Below, in pieces: positions 35,520 to 45,102 of a DNA stretch of 64,000 nt. The position numbers were made by a program, and so were the translations under genes. The notes beneath the pieces are model-generated. The model had not been told where the DNA came from. It saw nothing but the letters and a program-made list of their open reading frames with translations, and searched no databases. Position 1 is the first letter of the stretch, and the number at the start of each line of letters is the position of its first letter. Source of the stretch: Strobilurus pachycystidiatus (Eukaryota; Basidiomycota; Agaricomycetes; Agaricales; Physalacriaceae); NCBI GenBank assembly GCA_019915135.1, contig JAHLMK010000001.1:3844001-3908000 (forward strand). The letters are read 5' to 3'.

Positions 35520-36694
35520 TGAAGGAAGGAGTGCCTAGTGCACAGACTCCTCCGGAGAGCCAGTTGACTGTTCAAACTCGACAAAGTAATAAAGATAATC
35601 ATTCCAAACCGGTTTCAACACCGGAAAAGATAAAAATACCTTGGCCTCGGGACCGGGTCTCCGTGGTAATACCTCCTAAAGCCCCGGTATCGCCAAAGGT
35701 AACCTTCACTAAACCTGAAGTCACCCAAGAAATACCTCCTGTGGATCAGGAAATTCTTGAGGAGATTCTGGCTATGGAAGAACCTGCGCCTGCAGTGCAG
35801 CCTAAGGTAGATTCAACTCTACCTTCGAGTACACCAACGAACCAGAAGACCTTACACCCTCAGCAGAAGGTCAAAAGTTTCCAACGCCGCAGCTTAGCGG
35901 AAGAATTGCTACACAAGAATCCGAGCTGGAGAGAAGCATGGAAGTTCTTACTTCCGGAAGCTCTTTTAGCAACGAATCCTCCGTGGCAGCAAAGCATATC
36001 GGACTTCATTAGAAAACAAAATGCGCCGGTTTCGGTACTCCAACAGGAGGAATTGACCGAAACGGTACAAGACGACTACCAACCGGAGTTATACTCAGTT
36101 AACTTACAAGCACGAGACAACTTGCCGATTGGAGGAATTGTAGTTCACGATGCGGTGGAACAGTTCATAAACCTCACTGGAGGGCAATATACTGGACCAT
36201 TCCACATGACTACGGGAAACATTGCACCAGAGAACGCTGATCTAAGGACTTTCTGGCCTATGATAAACCGCAACGGAAAGAAGGAAAGTCTCATTGACGG
36301 GGGTTCTCAAATCGCCTCAATCTCGCTGAAAGCTGCGTTAGAACTAGGGGTTTCTTATGATCCCAACTTCAAAATAACCATGGAAAGCGCGGATAAAGGA
36401 CGGACTAGTACACTTGGGTTAGCCCGCAATGTACCCTTCGACTTCGAAGGGATTGTGTACTACCTCCAGTTGCATGTTCTGGAGGACCCCGCCTATGAAG
36501 TCCTATTAGGTAGACCATTCGAGATTGTATCCAATCTGGTAATTACGAACTTGTCCAATGGAAACGCCTTGGGAACTCTGACAGATAATACCAATGGCAA
36601 GAAGTTGACCATACCGTCGTACCGACGAGGACAAATACCTAGGCATATGTTACCACCGGGGCAACAGGGTTTTCACCTGGACTCAAGGAAGTAG
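35519..36694 (+). CDS. pro: Gypsy protease frame (aspartic protease)
   Basis: About 391 residues in the -1 frame relative to gag. A long Pro/Lys-rich N-terminal part precedes the retropepsin signature LIDGGSQIASIS, with the flap-like and C-terminal motif VLLGRPFEI. The usual D-S/T-G triad is D-G-G, a variant seen in basidiomycete Gypsy elements. It ends at TAG 36692-36694. The ATG overlapping the gag stop would also allow reinitiation. Confidence 0.85.
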   Translation: MKEGVPSAQTPPESQLTVQTRQSNKDNHSKPVSTPEKIKIPWPRDRVSVVIPPKAPVSPKVTFTKPEVTQEIPPVDQEILEEILAMEEPAPAVQPKVDSTLPSSTPTNQKTLHPQQKVKSFQRRSLAEELLHKNPSWREAWKFLLPEALLATNPPWQQSISDFIRKQNAPVSVLQQEELTETVQDDYQPELYSVNLQARDNLPIGGIVVHDAVEQFINLTGGQYTGPFHMTTGNIAPENADLRTFWPMINRNGKKESLIDGGSQIASISLKAALELGVSYDPNFKITMESADKGRTSTLGLARNVPFDFEGIVYYLQLHVLEDPAYEVLLGRPFEIVSNLVITNLSNGNALGTLTDNTNGKKLTIPSYRRGQIPRHMLPPGQQGFHLDSRK

Positions 36695-39600
36695 GAAACG
36701 CCTACGGAGAGGCGGTGTTGATCCTGGAAAGATCACCTAATGGTAATGTAGAAGTCAAGCAGACATGGGTACCAGGAGAAAATGAAGCACACTTCCGAGA
36801 AGGAGCCTTAACGTCCCTCTACCTGAAGAAATCTCCTGCGTACATAGACAAGGTGGCAAAAAGCCTTAGGAAACAACATGCCTTTATGAAAGCCTCTACG
36901 GTGCCAGGAACTGTCCCAGCTAGCCTGGTAACGCCTCGGGGTTTATTGAAAGAAATCAACGCAACCAAGGTACAAGGATTTCGAAAGGTGTTTAACATAA
37001 AGGGAATTGCCGAAGATCAAGAACGAACTAAGTCCCACGCCACAGTAACCATGAATCTCTTCTATGGGGTACCACAGGAGTTGCACAAATCATTCTCAGG
37101 ACTTTCAGTGACGCTACCTAAAGATTATGTGACGGAAGCACAGGACAAGTTCCTGGAGCTGGAAAGTCAACGTCCAGTACGAGGCGTGTTCGCCGGGAAA
37201 AAGTATAAACCGATGGCGCTGAAAACCAAAGCCCATCTGGGGACTCTACCCGAAGAATTCAGGATCAAACGACATATCAAAGGCGATCCTCTAGCAGGAA
37301 TGCCTGAACTCAGTCCAGATCCCCCGCCCTTCGTACCAACTGGAAGGTATACTGCGGAAAGACGTGAACAACTACAAGCGGACCACCCTGGAGATTTTCT
37401 GACTTCGGTGGAAAGACGAATTGTAGACCAACTTATGTGTGGACAGAATGCGGGATTCGCCTGGGAGGAAATGGAAAAAGGACATTTTGACCCAGAGTAC
37501 TTTCCACCTGTCGATATACCCGTTATTCCACATACTCCGTGGGTGTTAAGAAACATACCTATACCCCCAGGAATCTACGATGAAGTCTGTAAGATAATCA
37601 AGCACAAACTAGACTCAGGCGTATATGAACCTTCGAACTCTTCATATCGCTCAAGGTGGTTCTGTGTAGTGAAAAAGGATGGAAAGAAACTCCGTTTGGT
37701 ACATAGCTTGGAACCTCTTAACGCGGTAACCATCGCACATTCGGGGTTGCCTCCTGCTACAGAGGAGTTAGCTGAAGCGTTCGCAGGAAGAGCCTGTGGA
37801 GGTACACTGGACTTGTATGTCGGGTATGATGAACGGCTACTGGCCACTGCCTCTCGCGATATGACTACCTTCTCAACACCTTACGGTGCTTTACGATTAA
37901 AGACTTTACCTATGGGATGGACCAATTCGGTTCCGATATTTCACGACGACGTTACAACCATTCTAATGGATGAAATACCGGCGTTCACAAGACCTTACAT
38001 CGATGATGTACCTGTCCGTGGTCCAGCCACTAGATATGTACAGCCAGATGGAAGTTATGAAACGCTTCCGGGGCATCCAGAAGTTAGGTGCTTTGTCTGG
38101 GAACACCTTCTAAATATGAATCGTATTATACAACGAATGAAATATGCCGGAGGTACCTTTTCTGGACATAAAGCCATCATATGTGCGGAAGAAATTGTAG
38201 TCGTAGGACATGTCTGCACTTATGAAGGAAGGAAACCGGCGGAAGAAAGAGTTAAGGTGATTTCTGATTGGCCACCTTGCAAGGCACTGACCGAAGTCAG
38301 AGCTTTCCTAGGGACCGCGGGGATCTTCAGGGCCTTCGTGAAAGACTACTCAAAGAAAGCCCTACCTCTTACCCGGTTGACTAAAGACATAACGAAGTTT
38401 CGATGGACGGATACTGAACAAGCTAGTATGGACCTACTCAAGGAAGCAGTTAGGACTTGTCCGATGCTAAAACCCTTGAATTACGAATGGTCAACTCCGA
38501 TCACCTTGTCGGTAGATACTTCTTACCAAGCGGTAGGATATTACCTATCCCAAGTAGATCCGGATGACCCAAAGAAAAGATACTATGCCAAGTTCATGTC
38601 CTTAACGCTCAACGACCGAGAAGCCAGGTACTCCCAAGCGAAGAGGGAATTGTTTGGTCTGTTCCGGGCATTGTCCGCGTGTAAGTACTATCTCCTAGGT
38701 TGTAGAAAACTAGAGATTGAAACAGATGCTAAGTACATCAAAGGGATGCTGTCGAATATTGACTCCCTAGCCAATGCCAACCTACAAAGATGGGCAGAGG
38801 AGATTTTGATGTACCATTTCAAGCTTATACACGTACCAGGAAAAGTCCATGGTCCAGATGGTCTTAGCCGCCGTCCTGCTTCGGAGAACGACGAAGTAAT
38901 ACCCAGACCCGCTCAAGGGGATGAGGACGATCGAATCAATAGCTTTGAATATCAAGAACCTGAGGACCTTCCGACCGAAGACAAACCTCTGGAGTTTGAG
39001 ACATTCAGATATGATATCGATACTAGGGGAGGCTACAGTCAGGAAATAGCTAGAAGTCCCTTGCCAAAGCATATGAAAGTATCTAAGGCAATTAGGACCT
39101 CCGCGCTAACTGGTATCAAGGACATTGAGGAGTGGATGGAGATCGAGGAGTTCCCTAGCTTAGTAAAGAGCAAGCGAGAACGCCTTTGGGAAAGTAGGTT
39201 GCCGGATCTCCAGCCACACTTGGTCGGGAGTAAAGTCCAGAAGGATGAAGACTTCGAAAGATGGAGTCAGGACTTTTCAATCAGACACGAGAAACTATAT
39301 AGGTCTCACTTAGATGGAAATCTCCGCCGTGTACTCCTACCGAAGGAACGGATTCCGATTTGCAAAGCTATGCATGACAGAGCTGGTCATAAAGGTCAGT
39401 ACTCGGTGCTTCAGCTACTTACCAAACGGTTCTGGTGGCCAGGGATGGAGGTAGACATACGGTGGTATGTGCGATCTTGCCTTATATGCCAAAAGAGACA
39501 GAAACGAAACATAAAGATAGCGCCAACCATCACCTCTACACCTGGGATATTCGAAAGGGCCTACATAGACACCTTACGAATGCCCAAGGCCGGGGAACAT

Positions 39601-40554
39601 GCAGCCAAAAAGAAACAACCGTCCAAGTGGGCTGGGTTCAACGCTGTTACCGTGGCAAGGTGTGGTCTGACAGGTTGGCCAGAAGCCAAAGCTCTCCGAG
39701 ATGAAACAGCGGAAACACTAGGAGAATGGATCTTTGAGGACATTCTCTGCCGCTGGGGCTGCATCAAGGAGATTGTAACGGACAATGGTCCGGCTATCAA
39801 GAAAGCCCTTAGACACATAGAGGAGAAATATGGTATCACGGGTATCCTAATTACCGCCTATAACAAACAGGCAAATGGTAAAGTCGAAAGAGGACATTGG
39901 GATATTCGCCAGTCACTCTTTAAGGTGTGTAAAGGAAATCCGGAACATTGGCCGGAGTATCTACACGAAGTCCTATGGGCAGAACGAATCACTATCAAAA
40001 GGAGTATAGGAACTTCTCCCTTCCATGCTGTAACGGGGTGTGAACCTATAATGCCTATGGACCTGGTGGAGATTACTTGGCTGGTGGACATGCCAGATCA
40101 CCTTGTATCGCACTCGGATTTGGTTGCACTCCGAGCAAGGCAGTTAATAAAACACAAAGGCGATACGGCAAGGTTAAAGTCTAAAGTCCTTCTGAACAAG
40201 CAGAAGGCAGCGGAGAAGTTCATGGAGGAATTCAACAACAGCATTCCGCGTTATGTATTCAAAACAGGTGAATTAGTGTTAGTACGAAACACCCGGATTG
40301 AAGCCGAAATGAACGCCAAGTTTAAAGAACGCTTTATGGGACCTTTTGCGGTGGTTTCCAGGACATCCGCAGGGAATTATGTGGTATGTGAGCTGGATGG
40401 CACCATCTGGAGGGATAAGATAGCTCAATTTCGAGTAATCCCCTTCGTAGCCAGAAGGGACCCTATTGCTTTAGGAGAAACATTCTTCTCTAGGCTTAGG
40501 CGTATCAGTCGCGGAGTCGGAAAAGCGTTGGATATAATTGCGAAAACTACTTAG
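36643..40554 (+). CDS. pol: Gypsy Pol: reverse transcriptase, RNase H, integrase
   Basis: More than 1,280 residues in a third frame (-1 to protease); no ATG is needed if entered by frameshifting. RT: FCVVKKDGKKLRLVHSLEP, TLPMGWTNSVPIF and catalytic YIDDV near 38,000. RNase H: ITLSVDTSYQAVGYYLSQ, then an Arg/Glu-rich REARYSQAKRELFGLF. Integrase: zinc HHCC part (RAGHKGQYS...CLICQKRQ), catalytic Asp in YIDTLRMP, Asp in VTDNGPAI and Glu in NGKVERGHW. The C-terminal domain is GPFAVVSRTSAGNYVV. All catalytic residues are intact, so the element may be active and could mobilise related defective copies. Confidence 0.93.
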   Translation, partial: AYVTTGATGFSPGLKEVGNAYGEAVLILERSPNGNVEVKQTWVPGENEAHFREGALTSLYLKKSPAYIDKVAKSLRKQHAFMKASTVPGTVPASLVTPRGLLKEINATKVQGFRKVFNIKGIAEDQERTKSHATVTMNLFYGVPQELHKSFSGLSVTLPKDYVTEAQDKFLELESQRPVRGVFAGKKYKPMALKTKAHLGTLPEEFRIKRHIKGDPLAGMPELSPDPPPFVPTGRYTAERREQLQADHPGDFLTSVERRIVDQLMCGQNAGFAWEEMEKGHFDPEYFPPVDIPVIPHTPWVLRNIPIPPGIYDEVCKIIKHKLDSGVYEPSNSSYRSRWFCVVKKDGKKLRLVHSLEPLNAVTIAHSGLPPATEELAEAFAGRACGGTLDLYVGYDERLLATASRDMTTFSTPYGALRLKTLPMGWTNSVPIFHDDVTTILMDEIPAFTRPYIDDVPVRGPATRYVQPDGSYETLPGHPEVRCFVWEHLLNMNRIIQRMKYAGGTFSGHKAIICAEEIVVVGHVCTYEGRKPAEERVKVISDWPPCKALTEVRAFLGTAGIFRAFVKDYSKKALPLTRLTKDITKFRWTDTEQASMDLLKEAVRTCPMLKPLNYEWSTPITLSVDTSYQAVGYYLSQVDPDDPKKRYYAKFMSLTLNDREARYSQAKRELFGLFRALSACKYYLLGCRKLEIETDAKYIKGMLSNIDSLANANLQRWAEEILMYHFKLIHVPGKVHGPDGLSRRPASENDEVIPRPAQGDEDDRINSFEYQEPEDLPTEDKPLEFETFRYDIDTRGGYSQEIARSPLPKHMKVSKAIRTSALTGIKDIEEWMEIEEFPSLVKSKRERLWESRLPDLQPHLVGSKVQKDEDFERWSQDFSIRHEKLYRSHLDGNLRRVLLPKERIPICKAMHDRAGHKGQYSVLQLLTKRFWWPGMEVDIRWYVRSCLICQKRQKRNIKIAPTITSTPGIFERAYIDTLRMPKAGEHAAKKKQPSKWAGFNAVTVARCGLTGWPEAKALRDETAETLGEWIFEDILCRWGCIKEIVTDNGPAIKKALRHIEEKYGITGILITAYNKQANGKVERGHWDIRQSLFKVCKGNPEHWPEYLHEVLWAERITIKRSIGTSPFHAVTGCEPIMPMDLVEITWLVDMPDHLVSHSDLVALRARQLIKHKGDTARLKSKVLLNKQKAAEKFMEEFNNSIPRYVFKTGELVLVRNTRIEAEMNAKFKERFMGPFAVVSRTSAGNYVVCELDGTIWRDKIAQFRVIPFVARRDPIALGETFFSRLRRISRGVGKALDIIAKTT
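36667..36673 (+). promoter_or_regulatory. Candidate -1 ribosomal frameshift heptamer, protease to pol
   Basis: G GGT TTT in protease phase, 18 bases before the protease stop. The pol frame is open from 36643, so a -1 slip continues TCA CCT GGA without a stop. A small hairpin (CGCCT...AGGCG, about 36,699-36,714) lies downstream. Confidence 0.6.
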
Positions 40555-40642
40555 AACAAGAAGTAATAACGATGAAAAAGTAGTAACGATAGAGGCCGTA
40601 CCAAAAAGATTTGGATGCAAATGACAGTTAAGGATGCAAGAC

Positions 40643-40725
40643 TGGCAGCAGAGGGACTCGAACCGGCGCTCGGGTTTGAAACCAAGTCCGAGGCGAGGCG
40701 CTCAGCCGTTGAGCCAGTGGTGTCC
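40643..40725 (-). other. tRNA-like sequence (degenerate) between pol and the sense accessory gene
   Basis: Read on the minus strand it has perfect RNA polymerase III boxes: A box TGGCTCAACGG and B box GGTTCGAGTCC, about 83 bases from end to end. The D arm can pair (GCTC/GAGC) and a CTCGG/CCGAG stem surrounds an over-long anticodon loop. The acceptor and T stems pair badly, so I do not call a functional tRNA. It may be a tRNA-derived insertion or a relic of primer copying. Confidence 0.4.
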
Positions 40726-40892
40726 GAAATCTAGCAAGTGCTCTGGCAGGATGACGGGGACGTCATCAGAAAAAAGTAAAAAGGGAATAGAGGGACAATG
40801 GTCCCATTTATTAATTTCGAAATAAAAATGAAATTTTGGGCTCTAAATACGGTACATGAGAGCTTCGTAACGAGGAAATGGAAAGAAAAAGG

Positions 40893-40942
40893 GTCATAGC
40901 CCCTTGAGACTATGACGCACAGCTCGGGCAGGGCTGTGCCCG
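40893..40942 (+). other. Two consecutive perfect hairpins in the pol to accessory-gene spacer
   Basis: GTCATAG/CTATGAC (40893-40899 with 40910-40916) and CGGGCA/TGCCCG (40925-40930 with 40937-40942). Their role is unknown; they lie about 100-150 bases before the sense accessory gene. Confidence 0.4.
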
Positions 40943-41046
40943 GCCACGAACGCGAAAGCTTAAAAGTGATGAGCAACAGAACGATGTGGTAAGCAAGGAG
41001 AAAAGAAGCGCGAACAAGTCCGTTCACCTTTCCTTATACTACCACG

Positions 41047-43120
41047 ATGTCAGAGCAAGAACAAGAGCAAGACCGCGCCACCCAAGCAAAGGTAAGCACA
41101 CGTCGAGAAACGCAGTCAGGGAAGGCGAACTTACTTACTAAAAGGAGAAGTCACCGTCCCCGACCAAGGAAGAGAGTCCGGGCCCGACAACTGAAGAGCG
41201 CGAAGAAGACCGCGAAAAGACGGTAAGCGGGCTCGGAACAACAAAAGATAAAAAGAACCAAGAAAAACTAAAACAAAACGATTTCAGGAAGAAACTCCAG
41301 AAACCTCGCACCAGTTGACCGTGCCGCCCAGGCCGTTGTTCAATTACTCGAACTTCGTATTCAACACGTCGATTCCGGAGGCCTGGAGGGTGACGTGGAC
41401 TCAGGGTGTAGCCCTGCGCGTGGCGGCCCGAACGGAACGCCTACGCACAGTTCTGGAGGACGCGGGGTACGACCACTACGTCCCGAACGCGACCTTTTGG
41501 GTCGAATTCGAAGATGCGCTCGAAGGACAGCGGGACCTTTCGCTCTCCCCGCTGGAAAAAGTCGAACTGGCCGCTACCGCAGTCTGCGCGACGAAAAACT
41601 TACCCCCTCCTTCACGAAAAACTCTCCGCGCCCCGTTCCTCGACAACAAGGATGTCTTCACCGACGTACAGGTCGCGCTCACAGAGGAACAAGCACAACA
41701 GGTGTTCTTCCGCCTTGAGCACCTCTGGACGTTCGTCCAGGACACTCCTCGAGCAAAGAAGTTTTGGGGGACGGTAATGTCTCGGATGCAACAGGAATCC
41801 GCCGGTGCGCCCATCTATGGGAACTTCAGGTATGTACTGGGGAATCTCATCGACGAGAATACCTACAACCTGGAGTTCCGAAAACGACCAACGACGCCGC
41901 TCCCACCTCCGCCCAAAGCTCGCAGTACAACTCCAGTAAAAACGCCGCAATCGCTGCGAGACATCGAAGAAGACGAGGAGGAGGAGGAGACGAAAGAAGA
42001 AGAAGACGAGCTGGTAGGGGATTATGAAGAGACGCCCCGCGCGAAAAAGGTGACCACTGGAGTAACCGCGCTTGCGCCCCCTCCCTCCCCCACGAAGACC
42101 GCTATGACAGTAGACGTGCCACCCGCACCCAGACGAAGGGCGACGGTACGAGGACTTGGGCTGGGCCCAAAAACCGCGAACCAGTATGTGGTCCGCCGTT
42201 TTATAGCTCCCTTATACTCAACTAAAGGTTCGCGCAGCCCTCGCACTGTCGCCAAGGTCGAACCCAAAGACCCGGAACCTCCCCACGCCGTCGCGCCTAA
42301 GAAACGCAAGCGAGACCCCACCCCAGACGAGGAAAGCAACGACGCGGAGGCCAGCGACGAGGGAGACGAACTCGAACCCTTCGATGATGGGTACGCCTAC
42401 GTCTTGGACGATCGCGAAACGAAGCGCATCCCACTCTACGACAACGAGGGGCACTGCATCCCTTGTCACAAGCAGGGTTTGACGTGTACCTACATTAGCG
42501 CGCGTCAGGCGAATCGGAGCAATTCGTTCTCCTGTGACCAGTGTAAGCAGAAGAAGGGGCAGTGGGGGCCGTGTCGAGTGGTGTGGAAAGAGGAGAAGAT
42601 TCCGCCCGCGTGGAAAGACCTCGCCCCATCCCTGGTCCAGAAGCTCGTCAACACCGCCAGCCGACACCTCGCCAAGGCCGAATACAAGGTACCGTTCGAC
42701 CATTCGTGCAGTGCAGACGCGGCCGTCAAACAAGGTATTCGCGAATGGAAGGAACCAAGGGAAGCCCCCCCGAAAGCGAAGAAGGCCAAGGTGGAGAAGG
42801 GGGTGGAATCCAAAGGCAAAGGGAAGGCGAAGCGAGAAGCAACTCCGGATGCCGACGAGGATGCGAAGTCGGAAGTTGACCAGCCACGTCGCCTGACGCG
42901 ACGGTCGCTTGGTCAAACGCCTGGCCTGGCGTCCCCAGTCCAACTCAAGGAACCAAACCCGCGCCCAGACCACCAAGGCGAAGGCTCCAGTCGCCGGGTT
43001 CCCGACACCCGCAGTCTCGAAGAATCGCGCGCCACCGTCAATCAGGTACTCAGCATGTTCTTCGAGCTCGAGCGGGAAGATAGGGAATTGGTCAAAGCGG
43101 TAATCTTGGGAAAACGATAG
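41047..43120 (+). CDS. Accessory protein C of the Gypsy element: acidic nuclear protein with a Zn2Cys6-like cluster
   Basis: Three exons (41047-41091, 41145-41222, 41288-43120), all phase 0, encode 651 residues. The N-terminus is Glu/Gln-rich and the globular part (about residues 55-240) has no recognised family. A central region alternates acidic runs with basic clusters, including APKKRKRD near 378, an SV40-like nuclear localisation signal. Six cysteines at 431, 434, 441, 457, 460 and 470 follow C-x2-C-x6-C-x15-C-x2-C-x9-C, close to the fungal Zn(II)2Cys6 DNA-binding cluster but with a longer middle loop. Placed after pol in sense, where env lies in some Gypsy elements, it has no signal peptide or membrane segment. 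A chromatin or transcription role is inferred. Confidence 0.78.
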
Positions 43121-43664
43121 TGGGTCGCGCCTCTCCTCGTCGCCGCCGCCGTTTTACTTCGAACGATATACGAACAATTTTGAACATTTTATATACGCTT
43201 TACATCTACCGCACGCACCCGCCTACCAAAAATAAAAATCCGCTTTTTTCATTAAAAAAACAAGTGTGATTTTCTAAGAAGAAAGAAAAAGACCTCGAGA
43301 CCTAAGGTGTTAAGGCAAAAACGCCTTAAAGGCCAAGACCAGGCAGGGCAAACTTCTCAAAAGTCAAGAGGAGTTTCGAATAAGGTCTAAGGGGAAATAC
43401 AAGCGTGTATAAAAATGAACTAAGGAGAAATTCTATAGGACCTGGCTAAGTAGACTAAACGACTAAGGTCTTTTGTAGACTAAGGTGGTTAAACTTAGAC
43501 GAGTAAAGGAGTTTCTGGGAGGCAATAAGACTAAAAACGATTCCAATCTGGACCCACTGGGAGACGCGCTAAGCGTTCGTAGAAGAAACCCGAAGACCTA
43601 ACATCAAGAATCATGATATAGTTCTCCAGGAGTTCGTAGTCCAGTGCGGAGGCGTTTGACCAGT
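43121..43664. other. Convergent junction between sense and antisense accessory blocks
   Basis: Contains the 3' end of accessory gene C (AATAAAAAT near 43,230), short repeats built on GGCGTTTT/AAAACGCC and CTAAGG words, and the internal polypurine copy at 43357-43373. No gene seen. Confidence 0.6.
43357..43373 (+). repeat. Internal exact copy of the Gypsy polypurine tract
   Basis: TCAAAAGTCAAGAGGAG here equals 46787-46803 next to the 3' LTR: 17 identical bases. It lies exactly between the sense and antisense gene blocks and could act as a central plus-strand primer or mark a former 3' end. Confidence 0.75.
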
Positions 43665-44650
43665 CTATTTCCCAGAAGGATGGAGTGACAAAAGACAAAT
43701 GCTCATCGGCTCGCTACAAGCACAGAAGTTACAAGGTGTGCGAAGCGCGGGAAGGAGTTGACGAACGGTGTTCGAAGGAACTTCAACGTGGGGAGCCAAA
43801 CGCCTAAGACGAGTAGGTCGCATCAAGGCTCCCAACTTAGGAAAACCATACAAGGCAGAATTCGCTCGCTGGAACTCCGGCCACCACTTCATGACGGTTA
43901 CGATGGACGGTGGCGTTTGATCGTATTGAACAGGGAGGATTCGCAAGGCATTTGGGTCGATAATCAACTCGCGCAGAGTGGAATCGAATCCCATGTAGCC
44001 GCCAAAGGTGGATTCCACCTAGAAGAAATAATCAGACAAGGCGGTTCTGGAGAAGGAGTTTGCGCACCATGAACCGGGGAATAATGTCCTGCATCAAGTC
44101 GGGATGCACGCCCGGGATGTCCAGCAAACCAAACCCAAGGAAGTTATCAAGGGCGAAACCGTCGAGGGTCCTTCCATTGACGGCTCGGAACCAAGACTTA
44201 CAGAGCTCCACGGCTCCGTAGTACAAGGGAAAGAAGTACCGGCGAAAGCCAAGGTAAATGACGGGGTTTTTGTAGAAGGCGGGATCCCACATATACGCCA
44301 GACGACGCTGAAGTGGAAGTAAGCAGGCATAAAAGACCGAAGGCGTTGTTACGCACCAAGGTATACAACAAATACCGCAAGGACGGGACATCCAAGGGCT
44401 TCCCTTCACCAAAATGAAGTACTGGCTCTTCTAAGGCAGCTACCGCCGCGGTATCGTCAACTGTGGAGAGAGTTCCGTCGTCGTAGCGGATAACGATGCT
44501 GAATCGCCGAGCAAAGGTATACAATTCCAAGGCGCTGGTCAAGGCCAATTCGCCAAGTAGGGCCTCGAGCTCCTCCGGAGCAGGTTGGTTGTGCAAAGGG
44601 ATGCCGCGAAGGCGAGTGTCAGAGAACGAAGGGAGAATCGGAATAGGCAT
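43665..44650 (-). CDS. Accessory protein B of the Gypsy element (antisense), unknown function
   Basis: Three exons read leftwards: 44357-44650, 44068-44307 and 43665-44018. Both introns are exactly 49 bases with GT-AG ends and phase 0, giving 295 residues. Without splicing, the frame stops at 44,032. The protein starts MPIPILPSFSDTR, has a mixed alpha/beta look (YTFARRFSIVIRYDDG; YLGFRRYFFPLYYGAVELC; VTVMKWWPEFQRANS) and no signal peptide or clear membrane helix. I do not recognise the family. A TATA box stands 35-41 bases upstream of the ATG, so it is probably expressed from its own promoter against the direction of the element. Confidence 0.68.
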
Positions 44651-44684
44651 GGCGGTTATGGTAAAACCAGAAGCAACTCTGGCG

Positions 44685-44691
44685 TTTTATA
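44685..44691 (-). promoter_or_regulatory. TATA box of antisense gene B
   Basis: TATAAAA on the minus strand, followed by CGCC. The same TATAAAA-(A)CGCC arrangement precedes antisense gene A. Confidence 0.6.
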
Positions 44692-45102
44692 GAGCGCCTG
44701 GGCCGCCGTGACGATCCAAGGCAAAGGAAGAAATAGCTTAAGCGAGTCTAGGAATAAAGCTTAAGCTACGCCGAAGACCATTAAAAGACTTAGGCATTGT
44801 AAAAACCTAGGCTGAACGATTCGACGAAGGTGATCGGGAATTCCCAATCGAACTTACTTAGTTTGATGAAGGCGATCACTGGACTTAAGAAGGATCGCCG
44901 GAGTTCTAACGGATTGCGCCAAAGGAGTAAAAACAATGATTAGTCGTGTTGAGATGGCTGTGTACTAAAGTAGCTACAGGAAACAAAGTGCTACCGGACC
45001 TACAAGGGATAAAACAAAATCCGAAGCCAGTGTAAACATGAAAGGAGAAAGAGCTAGACGACTGGCTAAGACTTGGAGGAGGTTGAGACCACCTTTGGGA
45101 AA
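44692..45102. other. Spacer between antisense genes A and B
   Basis: 411 bases with A/G-rich short repeats (CTTAAG, AAGGCGATC, GCTTAAG). No open frame of note. Confidence 0.55.

Noticed and set aside
40643..40725. Functional tRNA gene
   Set aside because: Promoter boxes are perfect, but acceptor and T stems do not pair and the anticodon loop is about 14 bases; kept only as tRNA-like.
42218..42976. Long minus-strand frame opposite accessory gene C
   Set aside because: It mirrors the codon bias of gene C and has no start context, splice structure or promoter like the true antisense genes.
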